A stretch of DNA of 64,000 nt from SIG701 sp045539595 (GCA_045539595.1 JAZQFQ010000084.1:1-64000), one strand, 5' to 3'; counted from the stretch's first letter, positions 49,627 through 58,278 are shown. Notes: generated by a model from the letters alone, not told the origin. Numbers and translations are program-made.

Positions 49627-50810
49627 AAAACTCTGTAAAAAGTACGCTGGTGCTGGTGTGCATCTGTGCCGTGATGGCTCTGATGCTGGCTGTTACCAAC
49701 GCCATCACCGCTCCCATTATCGAAAAGAATCAAAGTGCCGCTGCCAACGAGGCATTGAAAGTGGTTATGCCGAACGGCCAGGACTTTGAAAAGATAGACA
49801 TCAGCGGGTATACACTGCCTGCCACCGTTACCGAGGCGTATCGGGAGGCCGGCGGCGGATACGTCTTTACTCTGCAGACCACGGGCTACTCCTCCGGATT
49901 GGTCATCATGTGCGGCGTGAATGCCGACGGTACCGTCAGCGGTGCGACTTGCCTGTCTTCCACCGAAACGTTGGGGTATGAGAAAACCTTCGGCGAAAAC
50001 TTCGTCGGCAAGACGGGCGACGGCGTGGATGCGGTAGATACCATCTCCGGTGCCACCAAGACCACCGGTGCCTACCGTGCCGCGGTGAAGGATGCGCTGA
50101 ATGCGGCCATCATTCTCGGCGGCGGATCGGTGGATCTGCGCACCGAGGAGGAAATCCTTAACGACAATCTTTCCGCCGCACTGCCGGCGGGTGAGGGCAA
50201 GTTTACTAAGTTTTTCATCGTGGAAGTGATCGAAGGAATCGACGCGGTTTACACCGCAGACAACGGTAAGGGAGCGGTCTGCATCGTGGGCGAGCAGTTT
50301 ATCGCGGTGGATGAAACCGGTGCCGTGATCACGGATGCCCCCGCCGATGTCTCGGCGAATGTGGCGGCGCAGATGGCTGTTTTGCATGCTACTACGACCA
50401 CCGATATCGACTTGACTCAGTACGAGGGATTGCCCTCTGCCTGCCTGTCGGCCAAGAAGACCGCCACGGGCAACTATATCCTGGAAATGCGGGGTGCCGG
50501 CTACGGCATCAACGGCGGCGACGATTACCATCCCGCCTCCGGCGAGTATATCTACATCCGCGTGTCCATGACAGCGGACGGAAAAATCATCGACTGTCTG
50601 ACCACATCCCAGGCGGAAACCGCCAATATCGGCTCGGTTTGCGCCGAGGAGTCCTTCTACGGACAGTTCGTCGGTAAGACCGAATCGGATTACAACGAAA
50701 TCGACGCCATCTCCGGCGCGACTCTGACCACCAACGGCTATAAGAAAGCCATAGAGCGGGCCTTTGCGTCCGTCAAGATTCTGGAAGGAGGTGCCACTCA
50801 TGAAGAATAA
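49623..50810 (+). CDS. rnfG: Rnf complex FMN subunit RnfG, with two FMN-binding domains
   Basis: 395 aa, about twice the usual 190-210 aa. One N-terminal membrane helix (VLVCICAVMALMLAVTNAIT), then two FMN_bind domains in tandem. The first carries DTISGATKTTGAYRAAV (SGAT at 142-145) and the second DAISGATLTTNGYKKAI (SGAT at 364-367), each with the Thr that ApbE flavinylates. A Rnf complex with this subunit would have one more covalent FMN than usual. Overlaps rnfD by ATGA. The second domain is not a sequencing artefact of a fused rnfE: rnfE follows intact. Confidence 0.93.
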   Translation: MKNSVKSTLVLVCICAVMALMLAVTNAITAPIIEKNQSAAANEALKVVMPNGQDFEKIDISGYTLPATVTEAYREAGGGYVFTLQTTGYSSGLVIMCGVNADGTVSGATCLSSTETLGYEKTFGENFVGKTGDGVDAVDTISGATKTTGAYRAAVKDALNAAIILGGGSVDLRTEEEILNDNLSAALPAGEGKFTKFFIVEVIEGIDAVYTADNGKGAVCIVGEQFIAVDETGAVITDAPADVSANVAAQMAVLHATTTTDIDLTQYEGLPSACLSAKKTATGNYILEMRGAGYGINGGDDYHPASGEYIYIRVSMTADGKIIDCLTTSQAETANIGSVCAEESFYGQFVGKTESDYNEIDAISGATLTTNGYKKAIERAFASVKILEGGATHEE

Positions 50811-51489
50811 CGGGAATATGACTACCCTGCTGAAGGGAATCCTTATGGAGAATCCTGTCCTGGTTCTCATCCTCGGCACCTGTCCTACCCTCGCCACCAC
50901 TACCAATGTGGCCGGGGCCTTCGGCATGGGTATCGCCGCCCTGGTAGTGCTTGTGTGCTCCAATATCCTGATTTCTCTGCTCCGCAAGATCATCCCCGAT
51001 AATGTGCGCATCCCCTGCTATATTGTTATCATCGCAGGATTTGTCACCATGGTGCAGATGATCGTGCAGGCGTTTTTTCCCGCACTGTATGAGATGCTGG
51101 GTGTGTATCTGGCGCTCATCACCGTAAACTGCATCATCCTCGGCCGCGCCGAGATGTTTGCCAGCAAGAATTCCGTGGGCAAATCGGCACTCGACGGCAT
51201 CGGCATGGGTCTGGGATTCACCCTCGCCCTCTGCGCCATGGCCGTGATCCGCGAAGTATTCGGAAACGCCAGCTTTGCGGGCATGCCGATTGCCTTCCTT
51301 GAGCCCTTTAAGATTGCTTTCCTGGTGAAAGCGCCCGGCGGCATGCTGGTCTACGGCTTGCTGATTGCGCTGGTGTCCGCCGTTACCCACGGCAAAGCAC
51401 CTGCCAAAACCGAGTTTTCCTGTGAGGGATGTCCCTCCGCAGGAAACTGCCACACCGGCCTGTGCCGTGCGAAAGGAGAAAAACTGTAA
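50800..51489 (+). CDS. rnfE: Rnf complex membrane subunit RnfE
   Basis: 229 aa, six membrane helices: LLKGILMENPVLVLILGTCP, LVVLVCSNILISLLRKIIPD, IVIIAGFVTMVQMIVQAFFP and the rest match RnfE/NqrD, including conserved Cys residues at the ends of the first and fourth helices (LGTCPTLA, TVNCIILGRAE) that share a 2Fe-2S centre with RnfA. The last 30 residues add a Cys cluster, CEGCPSAGNCHTGLC, not part of the usual protein. ATG 50800 follows GGAGGTG inside the end of rnfG (11-nt overlap). Confidence 0.94.
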   Translation: MKNNGNMTTLLKGILMENPVLVLILGTCPTLATTTNVAGAFGMGIAALVVLVCSNILISLLRKIIPDNVRIPCYIVIIAGFVTMVQMIVQAFFPALYEMLGVYLALITVNCIILGRAEMFASKNSVGKSALDGIGMGLGFTLALCAMAVIREVFGNASFAGMPIAFLEPFKIAFLVKAPGGMLVYGLLIALVSAVTHGKAPAKTEFSCEGCPSAGNCHTGLCRAKGEKL

Positions 51490-52088
51490 TGGATCTGATG
51501 AAATCTTTGATCGTCATTTTGCTCTCCTCCGTTTTGGTGAATAACTACGTCCTCAGCCGTTTCCTCGGAATCTGCCCCTTTTTGGGCGTGTCCAAGAAGT
51601 TGGATCAGGCCACGGGCATGGGCATCTCCGTAACCGTCGTCATGCTGCTGGCCACCGCGGTCACATGGCCCATTCAGCATCTTCTGCTGGATCGGGTTGG
51701 TCTGGGCTATATGCAGACCATCATCTTTATTCTGGTCATCGCCGCTCTGGTGCAGATGCTGGAGCTGATCCTCAAGCGGTTTTTCCCGGCACTGCATAAG
51801 AATCTGGGCGTGTATCTGCCTCTGATCACCACGAACTGCGCGGTATTGGGCGTGGCGATCAACAACATTACCGATGGCTACAGCTTTCTGGAATCTATTG
51901 TCAGCTCCCTCGGATGCGGACTTGGATTCCTTCTGGCCATGGTGCTGTTCTCCGGCATGCGCTCCCGCATCGATGAAACCAATATTCCGAAGCCGTTCCG
52001 CGGCCTTGCCGTCACTCTGATTGCCGCATCGTTTATTTCGCTGGCATTTATGGGATTCGCGGGCGTGGTGGACGCGCTGTTTGCGTAA
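51489..52088 (+). CDS. rnfA: Rnf complex membrane subunit RnfA
   Basis: 199 aa, six membrane helices with VNNYVLSRFLGICPFLGVSK and LPLITTNCAVLGVAINN, the conserved Cys pair partners of RnfE in the membrane 2Fe-2S centre. RnfA and RnfE are inverted homologues. The start overlaps the rnfE stop by 1 nt (TAATG), behind AAAGGAG. Length matches the family. Confidence 0.95.
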   Translation: MDLMKSLIVILLSSVLVNNYVLSRFLGICPFLGVSKKLDQATGMGISVTVVMLLATAVTWPIQHLLLDRVGLGYMQTIIFILVIAALVQMLELILKRFFPALHKNLGVYLPLITTNCAVLGVAINNITDGYSFLESIVSSLGCGLGFLLAMVLFSGMRSRIDETNIPKPFRGLAVTLIAASFISLAFMGFAGVVDALFA

Positions 52089-52100
52089 AGGAGGTACGAT

Positions 52101-52922
52101 ATGGAAATTTTGATTGCTCTTGCTGTCGTTGCCTCTATTGCCTTGCTGGCCGGTGTGCTGCTGGCCGTGATCTCCCACTTTTTCGGTGTGGAGAAAAGCA
52201 AGGATCTGAAGGAAATCAGTGCCTGCCTGCCCGGCGTCAACTGCGGCGCCTGCGGCTATAAAGGCTGCGATGATTATGCCGCTGCTCTGGCGAAAGGGGA
52301 AGCACAGCCGAACCGCTGTATCCCTGGTGCGGAGACTACCGCTCGGGCGCTGAGCGAGCTTCTGGGCATGGAGATTGAGAAGCCCAAGGATGTGGTGGCG
52401 TTTGTGCACTGCGACGGCTATTGCGAGGCGGCCAGCATGAAGGCCCGTTATGAGGGAATGAAGAGCTGCCGATCCGCCGCCATGGTGTATGGCGGTCCCA
52501 AATCCTGCCGCTTCGGCTGTCTGGGATTTGGCGAGTGTGCCGCTGTTTGCCCCGCCGGAGCCATCTGCATGAAGGACGGCATCGCACATATCGATTTCGA
52601 GCGCTGTATCGGATGCGGACTGTGCCAGAGCATTTGTCCGAAGAAGATCATCTCTATGGTGCCCCGTACATCCCCCGTTGTAGTCATGTGCAGCAGCACG
52701 GACAAAGGAGCAGAGGCACGCCGTGTCTGCCAGAACGCCTGCATCGGATGCAAGAAATGTGAGCGGAGTTGTCCCCACGGCGCGATTACTGTTACGAATA
52801 ATCTGGCCAAGATCGATTATGATAAGTGTACGGGATGCGGCACCTGCGTGGACAGCTGTCCTACCGGATGTCTAAAAAACAGAGTGTCCCCTGTACCTTT
52901 CTGTGAATCCGAGGCAGAATAA
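52101..52922 (+). CDS. rnfB: Rnf complex FeS subunit RnfB
   Basis: 273 aa. One N-terminal membrane helix, then the 4Fe-4S domain CLPGVNCGACGYKGCDDYA (about residues 43-61), a second Cys-rich patch (HCDGYCEAAS, CRFGCLGFGECAAVCP) and three ferredoxin-type motifs: CIGCGLCQSICP, CIGCKKCERSCP and CTGCGTCVDSCP. It is the entry point for electrons from ferredoxin. The third subunit type is longer than E. coli RnfB (192 aa), as usual in clostridia. GGAGG precedes the ATG. Confidence 0.95.
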   Translation: MEILIALAVVASIALLAGVLLAVISHFFGVEKSKDLKEISACLPGVNCGACGYKGCDDYAAALAKGEAQPNRCIPGAETTARALSELLGMEIEKPKDVVAFVHCDGYCEAASMKARYEGMKSCRSAAMVYGGPKSCRFGCLGFGECAAVCPAGAICMKDGIAHIDFERCIGCGLCQSICPKKIISMVPRTSPVVVMCSSTDKGAEARRVCQNACIGCKKCERSCPHGAITVTNNLAKIDYDKCTGCGTCVDSCPTGCLKNRVSPVPFCESEAE

Positions 52923-52925
52923 TTT

Positions 52926-53333
52926 ATGAATCGACCGAATCATGCCGCGCCCGACGGGCGCAGGCGGCGCAACGATTGGATTTTTGTCCTTTCCTTGCTT
53001 CTTGTTGTGTCCCTGGCGGGGGTGGCACTCTTCTTTCTGCGGGGCGAAGGGGATACCGTGATCGTCACCGTGGAGGGGGAAATCTATGGTACCTATCCGC
53101 TGGATCGGGACATTACGGTGGAAATCCGCACGGGCGCTGAGGAGCAGAACCGCAATGTGCTTGTAATCCGGGAAGGGAAGGCCCGCGTGGAAGAAGCCAC
53201 CTGCCCCGACGGCATCTGCGCGGCTCACAAGCCCATCTCCCGGGAAGGGGAAAGCATCGTCTGTCTGCCTCACCGTGTGGTGATCACCGTCCATGCTGAG
53301 AACGGCGATCAGGAGCCGGACATCATCGCGTAA
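52926..53333 (+). CDS. NusG domain II-containing membrane protein
   Basis: 135 aa. A short basic N-terminus and one membrane helix (WIFVLSLLLVVSLAGVALFF) are followed by a NusG domain II-like beta barrel (IVTVEGEIYGTYPLDRDI, ATCPDGICAAHKPISREG, IVCLPHRVVITV) with two conserved Cys. Such proteins are typical companions of clostridial rnf operons. The role is unknown; an assembly or redox-coupling function is a guess from context. Starts 3 nt after rnfB. Confidence 0.88.
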   Translation: MNRPNHAAPDGRRRRNDWIFVLSLLLVVSLAGVALFFLRGEGDTVIVTVEGEIYGTYPLDRDITVEIRTGAEEQNRNVLVIREGKARVEEATCPDGICAAHKPISREGESIVCLPHRVVITVHAENGDQEPDIIA

Positions 53334-53346
53334 AGGAGGAAGTGCC

Positions 53347-53850
53347 ATGCGACACACAAGCCGGAAATTGGCCTATCTGGGGCTGTGTACCGCCGTGGCG
53401 CTGATCCTTGCCTATGTGGAAGTACTGCTTCCGCCGCTCACTTCCGCGGTGCCCGGCATCAAATTGGGCCTGCCCAACATCGCCATTATCTTTGTCTTAT
53501 ACCGATACGGTGTCCGCTATGCGGCCATGGTTTCCTTTGTGCGCATTGCGGTGGTGTCCATTCTGTTCGGCAATCCCATGACGTTTGCGTACAGCGCGGC
53601 GGGGGCCGCCCTCAGCCTGCTGGTCATGGCCATACTGCGGCGGATGGATGTTCTGTCCACCGTGGGCGTCAGCGTGGCGGGCGGGGTGTTCCACAACGTG
53701 GGACAGATTCTGATGGCCATGTGGCTGCTCGGCACGGCGGAGTTGGGATATTATCTGATTGTGCTGGCGATTACGGGAACCGTGTCGGGCATTTTTGTGG
53801 GATTGTGCGGCGGTATGGCCGTAAAACGGATTCCCATGAGAAATATATAG
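53347..53850 (+). CDS. Gx transporter family protein (heptaprenyl diphosphate synthase component I-like)
   Basis: 167 aa, five or six membrane helices. LAYLGLCTAVALILAYVEVL, IKLGLPNIAIIFVLYRYG, SILFGNPMTFAYSAAGAALS and VFHNVGQILMAMWLL identify the Gx (HepPP_syn_1) family, related to ECF-type vitamin transporters. It is regularly found after rnf genes and before apbE in clostridia, so flavin or quinone-related transport is often suggested, without proof. ATG 53347 lies behind AAAGGAGG. Confidence 0.87.
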   Translation: MRHTSRKLAYLGLCTAVALILAYVEVLLPPLTSAVPGIKLGLPNIAIIFVLYRYGVRYAAMVSFVRIAVVSILFGNPMTFAYSAAGAALSLLVMAILRRMDVLSTVGVSVAGGVFHNVGQILMAMWLLGTAELGYYLIVLAITGTVSGIFVGLCGGMAVKRIPMRNI

Positions 53851-53858
53851 CATCTGTG

Positions 53859-53887
53859 TTGACAAATCGTCCCTCATCGTGTATGAT
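53859..53887 (+). promoter_or_regulatory. Promoter of the FMN-domain-like lipoprotein
   Basis: TTGACA (53859-53864), 17-nt spacer, TATGAT (53882-53887). The lipoprotein can therefore be expressed independently of rnf. Confidence 0.8.
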
Positions 53888-53940
53888 TAGTGTGTGTGAT
53901 TGATTTATTGTATAAATTAAATGAATTTAGGAGAATTACC

Positions 53941-54939
53941 ATGAAAAAACTGCTTTGTGTACTGCTCAGCGCTCTCATGCTCCTCCCCGCGTTTGTATTT
54001 TCCGGCTGCGGCCAGGCGGAAACCTTGAAATTCGGTCTTGGCGTGTATACGGATGTATCGAAGGCATCCGATGCCAACGAAGACACCGCAGGTCAGGGTA
54101 AAGTGGCCATCACCGCCGCCGCTGTTACCGTAGATGCCGCCGGTAAGATCGTTGCCTGCGTGCTGGATACCGCCGATATTACCGTTTCCTATACCGCGGA
54201 CGGTAAGGCTATCGCCAACGACGGCTTCAAGACCAAGTATGAGCAGGGTGCCGACTACAACATGAAAACCTACGGCGGTGCCGCCAAGGAATGGTTTGAG
54301 CAGGCCGATGCGTTTGCCGCCCTCGTTGCCGGCAAGACCCTGGACGAGGTAAAGGCACTGGTTGCTGCCGAGAACAAGGGTAACGAGGAAGTGATCAGCG
54401 CAGGCTGTACCATCATGATCCACGAGTTCGTTCTCGCTATCGAGAAGGCGTACAACAACGCCGCCGCGTCCAATGCCACTGCCGATCACGCCCTGAAACT
54501 GGGTACGCATACCGAGCAGTCTACGGGGGATGCCACCGAGGACAAGGACGGACAGAACCAGATCGAGACTACCTTCTTTGCCGCCGCTGTGGATGCAGAG
54601 GGCAAGGTTGTGGCCGCTTCCAGCGAGTGCGTGCAGGTGAAATTCACCTTTGACGCCAAGGGTGCTTCCACCTATGACCTGAACAAGGCCGTGCTGGGCA
54701 AGAAAGAGGCCGGTGCGGGCTATAACATGAGCGCATACGGCACTGACCTGAACGGTGATGGCGTGGTGAAGGAATGGAATGAGCAGTCTGCTGCCTTTGA
54801 TGCTGCCTGCATTGGCAAGAGTGCTGCTGAGATCGCGTCTCTCATGGGCGAGAACAACTACGGCAACGCCGATCTGCAGAGTGCAGGATGCACCATTCTG
54901 GTAAACGGACTGGTGAAGGCCGCTTCCAAAATCGGATAA
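53941..54939 (+). CDS. Two-domain lipoprotein resembling FMN-binding domains
   Basis: 332 aa. MKKLLCVLLSALMLLPAF leads to lipobox FSGC (Cys21). Two repeats follow (about residues 28-172 and 180-332), each with a GxYT/GTHTE-like opening strand, VDAxGKIV turn, a YNM...YG segment, and a closing motif: AGCTIMIHEFVLAIEKAY (154-157 = AGCT) and AGCTILVNGLVKAA (315-318 = AGCT). Aligned with RnfG, AGCT sits exactly where SGAT stands, keeping the flavin-acceptor Thr but with Cys in place of Ala. It is probably a surface electron carrier or flavoprotein; the next gene is ApbE. Whether it is flavinylated is not known. TTAGGAG precedes ATG. Confidence 0.75.
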   Translation: MKKLLCVLLSALMLLPAFVFSGCGQAETLKFGLGVYTDVSKASDANEDTAGQGKVAITAAAVTVDAAGKIVACVLDTADITVSYTADGKAIANDGFKTKYEQGADYNMKTYGGAAKEWFEQADAFAALVAGKTLDEVKALVAAENKGNEEVISAGCTIMIHEFVLAIEKAYNNAAASNATADHALKLGTHTEQSTGDATEDKDGQNQIETTFFAAAVDAEGKVVAASSECVQVKFTFDAKGASTYDLNKAVLGKKEAGAGYNMSAYGTDLNGDGVVKEWNEQSAAFDAACIGKSAAEIASLMGENNYGNADLQSAGCTILVNGLVKAASKIG

Positions 54940-54951
54940 ATAAGCAAACGA

Positions 54952-54976
54952 AAATGGGAGGGCAACCTCCCATTTT
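54952..54976 (+). terminator. Terminator/attenuator between the lipoprotein and apbE
   Basis: AATGGGAGG-GCAA-CCTCCCATTTTT. Only 16 nt separate it from apbE, which has no obvious promoter of its own, so apbE likely depends on read-through. Confidence 0.8.
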
Positions 54977-54992
54977 TCATTGGATGGTTTTT

Positions 54993-56042
54993 ATGAAAAA
55001 ACGTTTTTTGCTCCTGTTTCTGGCGGGATGTCTGCTGTTGCTTGCGTTTCCGTCCTGCGAAAAGAAGCCCGATAAGTACACCACCTACTCCTTTGCGTAT
55101 TTCGATACCGTGACTACCATCGTGGGATACGCCGACAGCCAGGCGGAGTTCGATCGAATTGCGACGGATGTTCTGGCGGAGTTGGGTGAGTATCATAAGC
55201 TGTTCACCATTTATCATCGGTACGAGGGGATGGAAAATCTCTGCACCGTCAATGAATGGGTGGACGGGGCCCACCGCACTGTCACCGTGGACCGAAGGAT
55301 TATTGATATGCTGCTCTACGCGAAGGAGATGTACAAAAAGACCGATGGCCGGGTGAATATCGCCATGGGCAGTGTCTTGTCCATCTGGCACGAATACCGC
55401 ACGGAAGGGATGGATGCGCCCTGGTCGGCCAAACTTCCCCCGATGGATGCGCTGACGGAGGCGGCAGGGCACACGAATATCGACGATGTGATCATCGATG
55501 AGGCGGCGTCCACCGTCACTTTGCGGGATCCCCGTATGACATTGGATGTGGGGGCCATCGCCAAAGGCTATGCGGTGGAGATGGTGGCCCGATCCTTGGA
55601 GGAGAAGGGAATCACGGGATACGTCCTCAACGTGGGCGGCAATGTCCGCACCGTGGGTGCCAAAGGGGACGGCGGCACGTGGACGGTGGGAATCGACAAC
55701 CCCGCAGAGGACGCGGCGGATCCCTATTTTGCCTATCTGGCGCTGGCAGGGGAATCTCTCGTCACCAGCGGATCCTATCAGCGATACTACACCGTGGACG
55801 GCAAACGGTATCACCACATCATTGATCCGGATACCCTGATGCCCGCCGAGGGCTATCTGTCCGTATCCGTGGTGTGCGGCAGTTCCGCCGACGGCGACGC
55901 GCTGTCCACCGCGCTGTTCTGCCTCTCCCCGGCGGAGGGGCTTGCCCTGATCGAATCCCTGCCCGACACGGAAGCCATGTGGGTGATGAGCGATGGAAGC
56001 CGACAGACCTCCAGCGGATTTCGTGAATATGAGACGGAGTGA
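54993..56042 (+). CDS. apbE: FAD:protein FMN transferase ApbE
   Basis: 349 aa. Signal peptide with lipobox FPSC (Cys22), so it acts outside the membrane. ApbE moves FMN from FAD onto Thr in SGAT-type motifs. Signatures: TYSFAYFDTVTTIVGYA, TDGRVNIAMGSVLSIWH, LDVGAIAKGYAVEMV, GYVLNVGGNVRTVG and the metal-binding TSGSYQRYYTVDGKRYHHII, DPDTLMPA. All fit known ApbE enzymes. The likely clients are RnfG (two sites), RnfD, and possibly the lipoprotein encoded just upstream. GGATGG is a weak ribosome site. Confidence 0.93.
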   Translation: MKKRFLLLFLAGCLLLLAFPSCEKKPDKYTTYSFAYFDTVTTIVGYADSQAEFDRIATDVLAELGEYHKLFTIYHRYEGMENLCTVNEWVDGAHRTVTVDRRIIDMLLYAKEMYKKTDGRVNIAMGSVLSIWHEYRTEGMDAPWSAKLPPMDALTEAAGHTNIDDVIIDEAASTVTLRDPRMTLDVGAIAKGYAVEMVARSLEEKGITGYVLNVGGNVRTVGAKGDGGTWTVGIDNPAEDAADPYFAYLALAGESLVTSGSYQRYYTVDGKRYHHIIDPDTLMPAEGYLSVSVVCGSSADGDALSTALFCLSPAEGLALIESLPDTEAMWVMSDGSRQTSSGFREYETE

Positions 56043-56046
56043 ATAC

Positions 56047-56076
56047 AAAACCGCAGGATGGCGCCTGCGGTTTTTT
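56047..56076 (+). terminator. Terminator after apbE
   Basis: AAAACCGCAGG-ATGGCG-CCTGCGGTTTTTT. Confidence 0.85.
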
Positions 56077-56124
56077 GCGCCCATGGATCAACCATCGGTG
56101 GAGTAATATCCAAACAGTTGTATA

Positions 56125-56153
56125 TGGACACGGAAAAAGAGAACTGCTATAAT
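56125..56153 (+). promoter_or_regulatory. Promoter of the XRE-TPR gene
   Basis: TGGACA (56125-56130), 17-nt spacer, TATAAT (56148-56153), 44 nt ahead of the start. Confidence 0.75.
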
Positions 56154-56196
56154 AACAACAGAACCGGTTCAATAATAAAAATCAGAGGTAACATTT

Positions 56197-56955
56197 ATGT
56201 ACAGCAAATTTTGTGAGACGATGAAAACTCTCCGTAAGCAGAGAGGATTGAATCAGGAACAGATGGCGGAAACCCTGGGTGTTTCCGCGCAGGCAGTCAG
56301 CAAATGGGAATGCGGCGGTTCCTTCCCGGATATTTCGCTTCTTCCCATCATTGCGGATTATTTCGGTGTGTCCGTGGACTATTTGTTGGGACACGATACA
56401 AGCAAGCGAGTGGAGAAAATCGAAAAAATCTGTCTGCAGGCAGAGGCACTGTTTCAGGAACAGAAGTATATGCAGGCCGTGTCCTTGCTTCGTGAGGCGC
56501 TGATTCAGCACCCGGGCAACGAAAAACTGATGTATTCCCTTGCCTGGGCGTTGTCCGGTACTCTGTGTGAATCTCCGGACAATTACGATGAAGCCATTCT
56601 TTTGTACCACAAGATTCTGGAGATCAGCACAGACACCGCCATGCGAACCAAGGTGACAAGAGATTTGATGTATCGCTACTACACAAAGGAAGAATACGAC
56701 AAGGCGTTGGCCTGTGCCCATGCTCTGCCGCCGTTCGCTGTGTGCCGCGAATACAATCTGGGACGGGGCAATTTATACGCAGGAAAACAGTTGGCGGAAT
56801 ACCTGCAGTCCAATATTCACTTGTTCGGCGCGGCGATGATGGAATGTTTGGAATACTTTGTGGACGATCGGATTCTCACCGCCGAGGAGAAACAGCCGTA
56901 CACCGTCGATTCCGCAAAGGAAAAAATGGAACTTTTGAAGCAGATTATGGCATAA
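56197..56955 (+). CDS. XRE family regulator with TPR-like C-terminal domain
   Basis: 252 aa. Residues 1-65 are a helix-turn-helix (MKTLRKQRGLNQEQMAETLG, SAQAVSKWECGGSFPDISLL, YFGVSVDYLLGHD). The rest is helical and TPR-like (KIEKICLQAEALFQEQKYMQ, AVSLLREALIQHPGNEKLMY, YDEAILLYHKILEISTDTAM). This layout is frequent in clostridial regulators whose TPR part binds a peptide or protein ligand. It is a distant relative of the regulator at 13591. GAGGTAAC precedes the ATG. Target genes unknown; the neighbouring M48 protease is convergent. Confidence 0.83.
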   Translation: MYSKFCETMKTLRKQRGLNQEQMAETLGVSAQAVSKWECGGSFPDISLLPIIADYFGVSVDYLLGHDTSKRVEKIEKICLQAEALFQEQKYMQAVSLLREALIQHPGNEKLMYSLAWALSGTLCESPDNYDEAILLYHKILEISTDTAMRTKVTRDLMYRYYTKEEYDKALACAHALPPFAVCREYNLGRGNLYAGKQLAEYLQSNIHLFGAAMMECLEYFVDDRILTAEEKQPYTVDSAKEKMELLKQIMA

Positions 56956-56957
56956 GC

Positions 56958-56990
56958 AAAAAGCTGAACCCGGAAGGGTTCAGCTTTTTT
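56958..56990. terminator. Bidirectional terminator
   Basis: AAAAGCTGAACCC-GGAA-GGGTTCAGCTTTTTT, between the convergent XRE and M48 genes. Confidence 0.88.
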
Positions 56991-56993
56991 GCT

Positions 56994-58214
56994 TTATTCG
57001 TTCATCGCCTTTTCTACTTCTTCGATGCGGCGGCTCAGCGGGGGATGGCTGTATTCCAGAACCACGTTGACGGGGGAGGGAGCCAGATGGGCGAAATTAT
57101 CCTTGGCCAGCTTCTTCAGCGCCGTGACCATGGAGGCACCGTATCCTTCCTTTACCGCCTGCCGATCCGCGCGATACTCCGCTTTGCGGCTGTGGACATT
57201 CATCAGAATGCCCGTGAAGGGCTGTACCAGGCCGAGGAGGATACCCATCAGTACGTAAGCAAAGCCGTAGTTCACCTCGGCGAAGCCGAATGCGGTATGG
57301 AGTGCGGGATTCTGTACGGTGGCATAGGCCACCACTGCCATCAGCACCAGATTGCCGAAGTTCATGATCTGCTGCTTGAGCACGTCTTTGTGCAGGCCGT
57401 GGCCCAATTCGTGGGCGAATACGGCGCAGATCTCGTCGGGTGTCATGGCATTCACCAGATTGTCAAAGAGCACGATGGTCTTCATCTTGCCAAGTCCTGT
57501 GAAATAGGCGTTCAGCTTGGTGGTGCGGCGGGAAGCGTCCATCACCTCGATGGCTTTGACCTGATAGCCGTGGCTTGTCAGCAGTTCCATCAAGCGATCC
57601 TTCAACTCACCCTCCTCCAGCGGCACAAACTTGTTGCCGATGCGGCTGAAGATCGGATACAGAAAGGAGATCACGAGCGTGAAGCAGAACACCGCGCCGG
57701 CGAACAGCACGATCATCCAGTAGTTCATCCAATTATAGAACACAAGGACCATGCTGCTCAGAAACAGAGCCAGGGCGAATCCGAGAAGGGTGGAACGGAT
57801 CCGGTCAAAGACAAATGTCTTCATAGTGGATCGGTTAAAGCCGTATTTCTGCTCGATCACCATGGTGCTTATGTAGCTGCGTACGGTGTCCAGTACCGTG
57901 CCGACCGCCGTTTCCAAAAGGATCACGGCAATCATTTGCCAGTAGATGTTGGAGGGGAACAGCGCCGCAAAGGCGGCATAGACATCGGTGTAAAGCAGGA
58001 CCAGGGTGATGAGAGTGGTCACGACGGTGGACCAAAGTCCCAGACGGCAATGCTCCGCGCTGTAGCGCTTCCATGTCCGGTAGGTTTCCGCATCGTACAC
58101 ATCCGCCACGTTGGCCGGTGTGGGATTGTTTGCGGATCGGTAGCGCACAATCTCCAAGACCACAGAATAGATGCCGCTGATCAGGGCAAGAAGCAGAATC
58201 GTAATTCTCATCAT
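56994..58214 (-). CDS. M48 family metalloprotease (Ste24/CAAX-protease type)
   Basis: 406 aa. About six or seven membrane helices with the M48 zinc motif HELGH (about residue 270) in VFAHELGHGLHKDVLKQQIM, and the third ligand region (SRKAEYRADRQAVKEGYGAS) downstream. The N-terminal M48_N segment includes IEQKYGFNRSTMKTF and SFLYPIFSRIGNKFVPLEEG, as in yeast Ste24. It cleaves membrane-associated peptides or misfolded proteins; the bacterial substrate is unknown. The start MMRITILL follows GGAGGAATG. Confidence 0.9.
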   Translation of the reverse strand: MMRITILLLALISGIYSVVLEIVRYRSANNPTPANVADVYDAETYRTWKRYSAEHCRLGLWSTVVTTLITLVLLYTDVYAAFAALFPSNIYWQMIAVILLETAVGTVLDTVRSYISTMVIEQKYGFNRSTMKTFVFDRIRSTLLGFALALFLSSMVLVFYNWMNYWMIVLFAGAVFCFTLVISFLYPIFSRIGNKFVPLEEGELKDRLMELLTSHGYQVKAIEVMDASRRTTKLNAYFTGLGKMKTIVLFDNLVNAMTPDEICAVFAHELGHGLHKDVLKQQIMNFGNLVLMAVVAYATVQNPALHTAFGFAEVNYGFAYVLMGILLGLVQPFTGILMNVHSRKAEYRADRQAVKEGYGASMVTALKKLAKDNFAHLAPSPVNVVLEYSHPPLSRRIEEVEKAMNE

Positions 58215-58244
58215 AAATCATTCCTCCGAGGATGTAAATATCAA

Positions 58245-58278
58245 AAAACTGCGGTATGACTAATCATACCACAGTTTT
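58245..58278 (-). terminator. Terminator of the five-gene minus-strand cassette
   Basis: AAAACTGCGGTATGA / TCATACCACAGTTTT hairpin between the last gene of the cassette (stop at 58353) and the M48 start. TATGAT sequence within its stem may also serve the M48 promoter. Confidence 0.65.
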
